Positions 1-5,272 of a stretch of DNA of 5,272 nt are shown here, piece by piece. Both the position numbers and the translations under genes were made by a program. The stretch's first letter is position 1, and every line of letters starts with the position of its first letter. The notes under the pieces are model-generated. The model ran no database searches, had not been told where the DNA came from, and saw nothing but the letters and a program-made list of their open reading frames with translations. The stretch spans positions 1 through 5,272 of the forward strand of contig JACQUE010000105.1 in assembly GCA_016210425.1 (NCBI GenBank), read 5' to 3'. This DNA is from Chloroflexota bacterium. Lineage in GTDB: Bacteria; Chloroflexota; Dehalococcoidia; JACQUE01.

Positions 1-1565
1 AGCACGAACATCAGGAGCCCCCAGAAGAGGAAGGCAGCCATATTGCCAACTTTCGGGTCCTGGGCTCGTCCTGTGAGTCTGTAGGCGGCCCATATCGACG
101 AGGCGACGATGCCCAGGTATCCCACAAGCGCTCCAATTCCCCCCGCAGAGCCGTAGTGGAGAAAGAGGTTATGCGGATCGGTGATGTAAAGAGAGCCCCA
201 ATCGAGCTGGGCGGCCAGCGGCGGGTAGTAACTATGCCACATCCCCAGGCCGATCCCGAACACAGGGTTCTCCTTGATGGCTTGCAGGGCCGCCTGCCAC
301 ATATCCAGGCGGAGGCTGGTGCTGAGCGTGCCAGTCCTGAAGTAGTGCTCCAGAGGTACCTGTGCGCTGAAGACCCAGAAATAGGCAAGGGTCAGAAGCC
401 CGATGCTGGCTATGGCAATGGCAAGGGCATATTTGCCGTGGCCTCCCCTGAGGACGAGGAGCAGCAAGGGGAAGGATGCCAGGCCCACTAGAGGCGCCCG
501 GGTCTCTGAGGCAAGTATCAGCACCAGAAGCCAGACCGCTCCGAGCCCGAAGAGGAAGGCCTTCGGCTTCGGGAAGTAGTGCAGGAAGAGGGCCAGGCAG
601 AAGGGTAGAGTCAGCGTCGTCATATAGCCCAGGGTGGTCACGCTGAAGGTCTCCTGGTAGACCTTGGAGAAATTCTGGGAGTAGAACTCCAGCGATCCGG
701 TGTGCAGCACTGTCCCATAGCCGGCGAAGGATACCCGCAGAAAGCCGAAGAGCATTATCCCCAGGATGATGGGTACCGCATCCCGCTTGGAGCGAACGGC
801 GTTGACCACCATAAGGAAGAAGAGCGGCACGTAGACCGCATCCATACTGAAGGTCTGGAAGCTCGTCCAGGGATCGGCGGAGAGGAAGGACGAGGCGAGG
901 AGGAAGAAGCCCCAGAGGCCGATGTACTTGGCGGCCGGCGTAAGGACTATCCGGTTGCCGGTGGTCACGCGGTGGAGCAGGAGTATGGAAGCGAACAGCA
1001 GGAGCGCCATAACGCGAGGCGACATGGCGAAGGGGCCCCAGTTGCCCCCGGCGAAGGGCAGGCTGCGCTTCTGCCACTCCACCCAGGCCATCAGCGGCTC
1101 TGTGGCAAGGAATACTGCAACGCCCCAAGCATCATCTCGCTGCAGGGTCAGGAGGATAGCACCGCCCAGGCCGAGCAGGGAGAGGCCTCCGAAGAGGATG
1201 GTCATCCGGTCGATCTCGTAGCCCCAGGGGAGCGTCGTTGTGTAGGCGGCGAAATAAGCTAAGGGTACGGCCAATATCCCTATGGCCACGAGCTGCTTCA
1301 GGCTTAGCCCGCGGCCCCGCCAACGCAGCGAGAAGCCATCGAGATCGGCGGTGGCGATGATAGCTATTGCGGCCAGGAGGAGCAGGGTCGGTAGGAACGA
1401 CTGCATCAAGTCGCCGAGGCCGACTTTGCCCGGCAGGCGCGTGATGCCTCGCGCGATTGACGATGCCAGGAGCAGGCTGAACAGCGCTAACAGCAGGGGA
1501 CGCAAGCGCCGCCCGCCCAGCGTGGAGTTTAGGGCCTGCTCCAATGATTCGACGAGATAGCTCAT
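1..1565 (-). CDS. O-antigen ligase/polymerase-family membrane protein (3' end outside window)
   Basis: Reading from ATG 1565 gives 521 codons without a stop up to the window edge. The product is a very hydrophobic polytopic protein of about 13 or more helices, for example around 22-38, 56-73, 90-107, 121-141, 185-197, 213-228, 336-352, 355-372 and 379-400. Wzy_C-type signatures are 'ASETRAPLVGLASFPLLLL' (352-370), then a large outer loop with 'RLDMWQAALQAIKENPVFG' (419-437) and 'IGLGMW', and 'DPHNLFLHYGSAGGIGALVGY' in two parts (463-483), holding the conserved His. Members join undecaprenyl-linked glycans to lipid A core, to protein, or to each other. The start is firm: AGGAGG lies 6 bases upstream and the ATG overlaps the GT39 stop. 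The visible part already exceeds the common 400-450 residues because the helical N-terminus before the signature is long; a C-terminal extension may follow. Ligase, polymerase (Wzy) and protein glycosylase (PglL-like) roles cannot be separated from this sequence. Confidence 0.9.
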   Translation of the reverse strand, partial: MSYLVESLEQALNSTLGGRRLRPLLLALFSLLLASSIARGITRLPGKVGLGDLMQSFLPTLLLLAAIAIIATADLDGFSLRWRGRGLSLKQLVAIGILAVPLAYFAAYTTTLPWGYEIDRMTILFGGLSLLGLGGAILLTLQRDDAWGVAVFLATEPLMAWVEWQKRSLPFAGGNWGPFAMSPRVMALLLFASILLLHRVTTGNRIVLTPAAKYIGLWGFFLLASSFLSADPWTSFQTFSMDAVYVPLFFLMVVNAVRSKRDAVPIILGIMLFGFLRVSFAGYGTVLHTGSLEFYSQNFSKVYQETFSVTTLGYMTTLTLPFCLALFLHYFPKPKAFLFGLGAVWLLVLILASETRAPLVGLASFPLLLLVLRGGHGKYALAIAIASIGLLTLAYFWVFSAQVPLEHYFRTGTLSTSLRLDMWQAALQAIKENPVFGIGLGMWHSYYPPLAAQLDWGSLYITDPHNLFLHYGSAGGIGALVGYLGIVASSIWAAYRLTGRAQDPKVGNMAAFLFWGLLMFV

Positions 1566-2926
1566 GCGGTGCCTCCTGCTCCGCCGGGCTCGCGAAGCTT
1601 GGTCCGTGGTAAATTGGATAGCGCGGCGAGGCTTGCCCGAAGGGTCGCTAGGAGGCTGAGGAGACCACTTGCTGCTAGGAGCGCCAGGTACGGCGATAAA
1701 GGCACGCGGTAGCGCAGTTGCGGGAAATAGAGCGCGTAAACCGCCGTGAAGTAGAGGAGCAGCAAGAGCATTAGCAGGTGCCATCTGCGCTTGGAAAGGA
1801 TGCCGGCGATAAGGCCAACGGCCGCCAGCACAAAGAGTGCTACTTGAGAAGCTATGACCAGGTTCCTAATGACCAGAGCCGCGGCGCTGTTTCCATGGGT
1901 CAGATTATCGAAACGGCTCAGCGGCACTTCCCTGCTTGGGGACCAGAACAGGAGGAGCTTCTCTTTGAATAGATGGAGGAAGCGCCCAGGTTGCTTTCTG
2001 ATGAACTGGAAGGCCCATCTGTAGAACTGGTCCTCCTTCTCAACCTCGCTGAGAGTCGACAACGTCGTCTCTTCCTCCTCAGTTGGGGAGACCAGGAAGA
2101 TCTGGTCTACATCCGACTGTTTATGCAGGGCAACGTCGGATATGCCGGGGCGATTGCCGGCATAAAAGGTGTAGCCGCCCTCTGTCGCTATTGGGACGAT
2201 CCTGTGATGGATGAGGTAGTTTCTTACCGTCCAGGGGGTGATAGCTACGACTAGAGCTAGAAGCATAGCCACGACTGGCACGACCTGCCTGTGAACGCGG
2301 CTGCTGAAGGGGGCCATCAGCCAGAAGGCGCTTATGACGGGTATCAGGAGGGCTAGAGGTCTGGTTAACGCAGCCAATCCGAAGAGTAGGCCCGCCACAA
2401 TGCCGATGCGCCAGCTATGGCGCTCGCGCAGGAGCAGAACGCACAGCACACCCAGGAGCAGCAGCAACGTGAAGAGCGTCTCAGCCAGGACCTCTCTGGT
2501 GTACCAGATGGCCCAGGGATCGAAGACTAATATCGCGATAGCAAGGAGCCCTAGGGCCCGCCCACCGACCCGCCTGCCCGCCACGTACACCGCTAGGCAG
2601 GAAATGACCCCCAGCACGGCTTGCACGGCCCGGACCACAACGATGCTGCTGCCAAGCGTCTTGTATATGCCGGCCAGGAAGAAGGGATACAGGGGCGGGC
2701 GAAAGGACTCGTTGAAGCCGGGGGCATAGTTGAAGCCGGTGCCATTCAGGATGTTGTGGGCGATCTGATCGTACACGCGACCATCCCAGGAGTATGTCGA
2801 GGGTCCGAACAGCAGGACATAGGCGAGCCGAAGGAGCAAAGCGAACGCCAGAAGAAGGGCCAGGGCGATGCTCTCGCCCCGTGAGAGATGAAGTTTCGCC
2901 AGACGACACTGGGACCAGCTTCTCAT
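1562..2926 (-). CDS. GT39/PMT_2-type integral membrane glycosyltransferase
   Basis: The 454-residue polytopic GT-C protein probably transfers a sugar from a polyprenyl-phosphate donor to a glycan, lipid or protein on the outer face of the membrane. The first helix is about 19-40. The first outer loop carries 'STYSWDGRVYDQIA' (43-56) with the expected catalytic Asp (D48), then 'RPPLYPFFLAG' (76-86), typical of the PMT_2 family. Further family marks are 'REVLAETLF' (144-152), 'LTRPLALLIP' (187-196), 'TPWTVRNY' (230-237), 'GGYTFYAGNRPG' (250-261) and 'YFPQLRYRVPLSPYLALLA' (400-418) before the last helix. A soluble loop rich in Glu/Thr lies at about 264-300. The length is ordinary for bacterial members. 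It overlaps the upstream DPM1-like gene and the downstream ligase gene by ATGA, which fits use of the donor made next door. The acceptor cannot be told; it belongs to the same broad superfamily as ArnT but shows no lipid A-specific feature I can point to. Confidence 0.92.
   Translation of the reverse strand: MRSWSQCRLAKLHLSRGESIALALLLAFALLLRLAYVLLFGPSTYSWDGRVYDQIAHNILNGTGFNYAPGFNESFRPPLYPFFLAGIYKTLGSSIVVVRAVQAVLGVISCLAVYVAGRRVGGRALGLLAIAILVFDPWAIWYTREVLAETLFTLLLLLGVLCVLLLRERHSWRIGIVAGLLFGLAALTRPLALLIPVISAFWLMAPFSSRVHRQVVPVVAMLLALVVAITPWTVRNYLIHHRIVPIATEGGYTFYAGNRPGISDVALHKQSDVDQIFLVSPTEEEETTLSTLSEVEKEDQFYRWAFQFIRKQPGRFLHLFKEKLLLFWSPSREVPLSRFDNLTHGNSAAALVIRNLVIASQVALFVLAAVGLIAGILSKRRWHLLMLLLLLYFTAVYALYFPQLRYRVPLSPYLALLAASGLLSLLATLRASLAALSNLPRTKLREPGGAGGTA
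1572..1577 (-). promoter_or_regulatory. Strong ribosome binding site of the ligase-family gene
   Basis: A perfect AGGAGG lies 6 bases before ATG 1565, inside the last codons of the GT39 gene (the Gly/Ala-rich end 'GGAGGTA'). It decides the start of the ligase-family gene. It also suggests that this gene can initiate efficiently by itself, unlike the GT39 gene with its weak site. Confidence 0.85.
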
Positions 2927-3690
2927 CGCGCCTTTTTTTGCCTCGCCCTAGCGACTTGTGGTGCCCCAGATCTTTCTCGATGGCGCATCGATTCCAACTT
3001 AAGCCTCAGCACCGAGCTGAACGCATTCCTGATCTCCTTGAAGGATACGTTGGAAGCTCCCCGCTGACGATTGACGAAAAGAGTGGGTACTTCGTGGAAG
3101 GTGAACCCTCGCCGGTGGATCTGGTAGGCGATCTCGGTCAGGACGATGTAGCCCGTGCTGCGGATGGCCTGCATGTCCAGAGCCTGAAGGCAATCCCTCG
3201 TATAGCAGCGGAAGCCGTTGGTGTAGTCGTTTATCGGGACTCCCAGGATGGCCCCAGCGAAGAAATTGGCCAGGCGGCTGAAGATCCTTCGCTTGATGCT
3301 CCAGCCGACGATCTTGCTCCTCGTCACATAGCGCGAGCCGATGACCACATCGGCCTTGTCTCTTGCCGTGAGGATGGCAGGCACGTCGGAAGGCGCATGG
3401 GAGAAATCGGCATCCATCTCCATGATGGTGTCCACCTCTCCTTCGGCAAGGAACCTCTGGAATCCCTCGATACAGGCCGACCCCCGTCCTCCCTTGCCGT
3501 GGCGGTGGATAACCCTCACCCGACTGCTGCCGGCGGCGATCTCATCGGCGACGGCGCCTGTGCCGTCCGGAGAGTTGTCGTCTACGACGAGGACATGTAG
3601 GTCCCGGCTGATGGTGAGCAGATCCTGTACTAGGGCCCCGATGTTCTCTCGCTCGTTATAAGTGGGTATGACTATGCCTATCTGATCCAT
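2923..3690 (-). CDS. DPM1-type family 2 glycosyltransferase (polyprenyl-phosphate hexose synthase)
   Basis: The 255-residue GT-A enzyme is expected to transfer a hexose, typically mannose from GDP-mannose, to a polyprenyl phosphate on the cytoplasmic face, making a lipid-linked donor. Visible signatures are 'IVIPTYNE' (6-13), 'VVDDNSPDGT' (35-44), the metal-binding DAD in 'MDADFSHAPSDVP' (92-104), 'ADVVIGSRY' (113-121), 'DYTNGFRCY' (155-163) and 'RQRGASNVSFKEI' (208-220), all in the order of dolichyl-phosphate mannosyltransferases. The ATG at 3690 was chosen because the family fold starts at once after it and GGTGAGAAGGG lies just upstream. The longer frame back to 3816 adds a Pro/Ser-rich stretch unlike the family. 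No C-terminal membrane helix or GtrA domain is present, so this is a soluble or peripheral form. It overlaps the GT39 gene by ATGA and ends in a Lys/Arg-rich tail read from an A7 run. Sugar identity (mannose or glucose) is not decidable. Confidence 0.93.
   Translation of the reverse strand: MDQIGIVIPTYNERENIGALVQDLLTISRDLHVLVVDDNSPDGTGAVADEIAAGSSRVRVIHRHGKGGRGSACIEGFQRFLAEGEVDTIMEMDADFSHAPSDVPAILTARDKADVVIGSRYVTRSKIVGWSIKRRIFSRLANFFAGAILGVPINDYTNGFRCYTRDCLQALDMQAIRSTGYIVLTEIAYQIHRRGFTFHEVPTLFVNRQRGASNVSFKEIRNAFSSVLRLKLESMRHRERSGAPQVARARQKKAR
2931..2934 (-). promoter_or_regulatory. Weak ribosome binding site of the GT39 gene
   Basis: AAGG at the end of an A7 run lies 4 bases (CGCG) before ATG 2926. 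The match is short and close, so initiation here probably depends on ribosomes finishing the upstream gene at the overlapping ATGA. The same bases form the 3' end of the slippery heptamer noted at 2932-2938. Confidence 0.45.
2932..2938 (-). other. In-frame A AAA AAG heptamer (possible -1 frameshift site)
   Basis: The DPM1-like gene reads CAA AAA AAG GCG CGA TGA at its end. The heptamer A AAA AAG is in the zero-frame register used by the E. coli dnaX frameshift site. A -1 slip would continue GGC GCG ATG AGA, entering the GT39 frame at its own ATG and giving one fused protein. Purine-rich AGGG (2946-2949) and GAGG (2941-2944) lie just upstream and could act as a Shine-Dalgarno stimulator. I found no strong stem-loop downstream, only 4-5 bp possibilities. 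Whether slipping occurs is unknown. Confidence 0.35.
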
Positions 3691-3702
3691 ACCCTTCTCA
3701 CC
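3691..3702 (-). promoter_or_regulatory. Ribosome binding site that fixes the DPM1-like start
   Basis: On the minus strand the bases before ATG 3690 read GGTGAGAAGGGT. GGTGA lies 7 bases from the ATG, and a second purine core, AGAAGG, sits closer to it. Together with the family fold beginning right after the ATG, this favours 3690 over the upstream TTG at 3816. The TGA inside it (3700-3698) is also the stop of the candidate hidden peptide, which would put that peptide's termination on this ribosome binding site. Confidence 0.6.
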
Positions 3703-3800
3703 GGGGCGAGGAATTTCCGCTTGAGCTGAAGAGGTAGAAGATCGTGACGTCGGCGGCGGCCAGTAGCGCGAAGACGGATAGCGAAAAAACCTTTCACCAC
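3698..3800 (-). other. Candidate small one-helix membrane peptide, reading frame disrupted at a T6 run
   Basis: The gap between kinase and glycosyltransferase carries coding-like sequence. GTG GTG at 3800-3795 follows a GGAGGG (3809-3814) by 8 bases, and the second GTG overlaps the kinase stop as GTGA. This frame begins V-V-K-G-F-F and then becomes arginine-rich. Dropping one T from the T6 run (3784-3789) instead gives a strongly hydrophobic segment, 'SVFALLAAADVTIFYLF', then a polar end 'SSSGNSSPR' and a TGA at 3700-3698, just before the next gene. About three quarters of codons in that frame end in G or C, clearly more than in either alternative frame. The same frame is also the kinase frame read past its TGA. 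Three explanations are open: a sequence error in the homopolymer, a decayed small gene, or recoding (+1 shift or stop readthrough). No family recognised; chance hydrophobicity remains possible. Confidence 0.38.
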
Positions 3801-5272
3801 CTACGTAGCCCTCCAAGACGGCCGTTGCCGGAGCGTCGGCGCCGCCGCTCTCCCGTGGGGGAGGTATAGTAGTAAGAGTAATAGTAGTAATAGGCGTAGC
3901 CGGAGGAGCTTGACTTGTTTAGGGCGGCACCGATTATATTGGCGCCGACGGCCTTAAGGGCATCTCTGGCTTGGACGGACGCGCCCCGCCGGGTCTCGCC
4001 CGCCGCGAATACCAGCATTGCCCCATCCACTTCTTGCGCGAGGACGGCGGCGTCGGTCACGGCCAGCACGGGCGGCGTGTCGAAGATGACGATGTCGGCG
4101 ATAGCCTTGAGCTGACGGATTAGCCCCTTCATCCGCTCGGAGGCCAGGAGCTCGGGCGGGTTGGGTGGTATTGGACCGCTGGTGAGCACCCGAAGGTTGG
4201 GCACGTCCGTATGCTGCAGCGCAGTCTCAACGTCGGTGTCTGTGCTCAGCAAGACTGAAGTCACGCCTTGGTGGTTAGGCAAGTTGAAGAAGCGGTTAAG
4301 GGTTGGGAGACGCAGGTCTGTGTCGACGAGGATGGTGTTGAGGCCGGTCTGCGCCATGACTATGCCCAGGTTCGCTACAGTTGTTGTCTTACCCTCTCGC
4401 GGGAGGGGGCTCGTAACCAGGATGCTGGAGAGGGACTTATCGATAGCGGCAAACTGAAGGTTTGTTCTGAGGGCGCGATAGGACTCGGTTGCCGGCGAGC
4501 GATCGTCGAAGGATGTCACAAGCTCGGGCCCGGTTCCGAGGCGATTGCGAGGTAACGTGCCCAAGGCAGTTATGCCCAGGGCGTTCAGGATCTCGTCGGA
4601 GCTCTTGACGGTGTCATCCATGTACTCTAAGACGACCGAACCCAGCAAGCCGACCACGAGTCCGGCGAGGGCTCCAATGAAGACATTAAACATCGTCTTG
4701 GGCCGGACGGGCGAGGACGGCGCCTCGGCTGGGGCGACCACGTAGATGTTATTGGAGTAACGGGCGGCGGCGAAGCGGAACTCCTCCGCTTTCTGGAGGA
4801 GGTTGACGTACTTCGTGTTATCGGCCGCCAGCTTCGTCTGGGCCTTGTTGAGCTCCGTCCGCGCGTACTCCGGCAGCTCCGCGGAGGTCCGGCCTCTACC
4901 CGGGTCGGTCAGGGAGGCAATAGTTGCCTGGGTCTCGGCCATGCTCTTCTCAAGCGCCGCGATGCGCGCGTCCATATCCTCCTTCTGGGGCTGGAAGCGC
5001 GCCTGCACACGCTCGGCGTTCTGCCTGGTGAAGACATCGGCGATGCGATTTGCGATCTGCTTGGCCCGGGCTGCGCTTGTGTCTTCGACCGATACCCGCA
5101 CAAGCTGGGTGTCCAACACCTGGCGCGCCGATATCTTGCCTCGGAGTTGGCTGAGGCTTAGCGGCAGCTTCAGGTCTGAGATGACCTGTTGCAAGACATC
5201 TGTGCTGCGTACCGTCTCGACGTAGGTGCGGGCGCTGCGCTCGCTCGTCAAGATGGCGGTATAGGTATCAGC
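3794..5272 (-). CDS. Wzz/BY-kinase fusion: polysaccharide co-polymerase and tyrosine autokinase (5' end outside window)
   Basis: This is a Wzc/CapAB-like inner-membrane regulator of polysaccharide chain length and export. The 492 visible residues are open to the window edge, so the true start and first membrane helix lie upstream; a TTG at 5251 is internal. In order: Wzz region (about 1-90, with 'DTQLVRVSVED'), a charged, probably coiled-coil periplasmic part (about 85-170), the proline-rich 'APSSPVRPK' (183-191), a second membrane helix (about 195-216), then the cytoplasmic kinase. The kinase shows the EX2RX2R oligomerisation motif in 'ESYRALRTN' (263-271), Walker A 'PREGKTT' (291-297), Walker A' 'ILVDTDLR' (314-321), 'PPNPPELLAS' and Walker B 'IVIFDTPP' (394-401). 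The C-terminus has nine tyrosines within 11 residues (459-469), the usual autophosphorylation cluster, followed by a basic tail with five arginines in a row. Arginine replaces the common glycine of 'PGEGK' in Walker A; the catalytic GKT remains. It heads the visible gene series. The family call is firm; the substrate is unknown. Confidence 0.95.
   Translation of the reverse strand, partial: ADTYTAILTSERSARTYVETVRSTDVLQQVISDLKLPLSLSQLRGKISARQVLDTQLVRVSVEDTSAARAKQIANRIADVFTRQNAERVQARFQPQKEDMDARIAALEKSMAETQATIASLTDPGRGRTSAELPEYARTELNKAQTKLAADNTKYVNLLQKAEEFRFAAARYSNNIYVVAPAEAPSSPVRPKTMFNVFIGALAGLVVGLLGSVVLEYMDDTVKSSDEILNALGITALGTLPRNRLGTGPELVTSFDDRSPATESYRALRTNLQFAAIDKSLSSILVTSPLPREGKTTTVANLGIVMAQTGLNTILVDTDLRLPTLNRFFNLPNHQGVTSVLLSTDTDVETALQHTDVPNLRVLTSGPIPPNPPELLASERMKGLIRQLKAIADIVIFDTPPVLAVTDAAVLAQEVDGAMLVFAAGETRRGASVQARDALKAVGANIIGAALNKSSSSGYAYYYYYSYYYTSPTGERRRRRSGNGRLGGLRRW
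3866..3898 (-). other. C-terminal tyrosine cluster of the BY-kinase
   Basis: The reading frame gives 'GYAYYYYYSYYYT': nine tyrosine codons, mixed TAC and TAT, interrupted only by Ala and Ser. In BY-kinases this cluster is phosphorylated in trans between subunits and controls oligomerisation and polymer export. It supports an active kinase rather than a ParA-like ATPase. The repeat is short and lies within the gene. Confidence 0.93.

Noticed and set aside
232..1128. 298-codon minus-strand open frame inside the ligase-family gene
   Set aside because: It lies in another frame of the same strand. It is rich in Pro, Arg, Gly and His with no motif, while the overlapping frame gives a coherent membrane protein with Wzy_C signatures.
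2880..2930. Strong downstream stem-loop for the A AAA AAG site
   Set aside because: Only short pairings were found, such as CCAG with CTGG around a 6-base loop and TGAGA with TCTCA at a distance. These are too weak to count as evidence without folding calculations.
2794..3600. 268-codon plus-strand open frame antisense to the DPM1-like gene and the start of the GT39 gene
   Set aside because: It is a shadow of two well-supported genes in GC-rich DNA. It spans their junction, shows no domain motif, and has no supporting context on that strand.
3691..3793. Terminator or internal promoter in the gap after the kinase gene
   Set aside because: There is no GC hairpin followed by a T run; the T6 is not preceded by an inverted repeat. 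No convincing -35/-10 pair is visible.
3691..3816. 42-residue N-terminal extension of the DPM1-like protein from TTG 3816
   Set aside because: It is a Pro/Ser/Arg-rich stretch with no family counterpart, overlaps the kinase gene, and is displaced by a good ATG with ribosome binding site at 3690. It would only matter if a -1 slip on U UUU UUC joined the GTG start at 3800 to this frame.
4268..4555. Plus-strand open frames across the kinase gene (also 4161-4457, 4803-5225)
   Set aside because: They are antisense shadows of a gene with clear kinase motifs, with no motif or start signal of their own.
5249..5251. TTG at 5251 as the kinase start codon
   Set aside because: The frame is open upstream to the edge ('ADTYTAIL...'), within the Wzz domain, and the first membrane helix expected of the family is missing, so the gene begins outside the window.

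Overview
The window is a stretch of a bacterial surface-polysaccharide (capsule, EPS or O-glycan) locus. Every convincing gene is on the minus strand, so transcription runs from high to low coordinates. The DNA is GC-rich with mostly G/C third codon positions, but rarer codons such as ATA, CTA and AGG are tolerated. The fused Wzz-plus-tyrosine-kinase architecture and the C-terminal tyrosine run would suit a non-proteobacterial lineage such as Chloroflexota. That placement is only a guess from style; nothing here proves the taxon.

Layout in transcription order: (1) the 3' part of a chain-length determinant fused to a BY-kinase (5272 down to 3794, N-terminus outside the window); (2) a 103-bp gap that holds a hidden, frame-disrupted candidate for a one-helix membrane peptide with its own Shine-Dalgarno sequence (3800 to 3698); (3) a DPM1-type family 2 glycosyltransferase (3690 to 2923); (4) a GT39/PMT_2-type membrane glycosyltransferase (2926 to 1562); (5) an O-antigen ligase/polymerase-family membrane protein (from 1565, running off the low-coordinate edge). 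Genes 3-4 and 4-5 each overlap by the four bases ATGA, so the last three are probably translationally coupled. There is no obvious terminator or promoter inside the window, and no RNA gene, mobile element or CRISPR array was seen.

Inferred working model: the DPM1-type enzyme charges a polyprenyl phosphate with a hexose such as mannose on the inner face of the membrane. The GT39 enzyme spends that donor on the outer face. The ligase-like protein polymerises or attaches the finished glycan to lipid or protein. The kinase/co-polymerase controls chain length and export through autophosphorylation of its tyrosine tail.

Two recoding-type signals deserve attention. One is the T6 run in the hidden peptide of the 103-bp gap. 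The other is a dnaX-type A AAA AAG heptamer at the end of the DPM1-like gene, placed so that a -1 shift would fuse it in frame to the GT39 gene.
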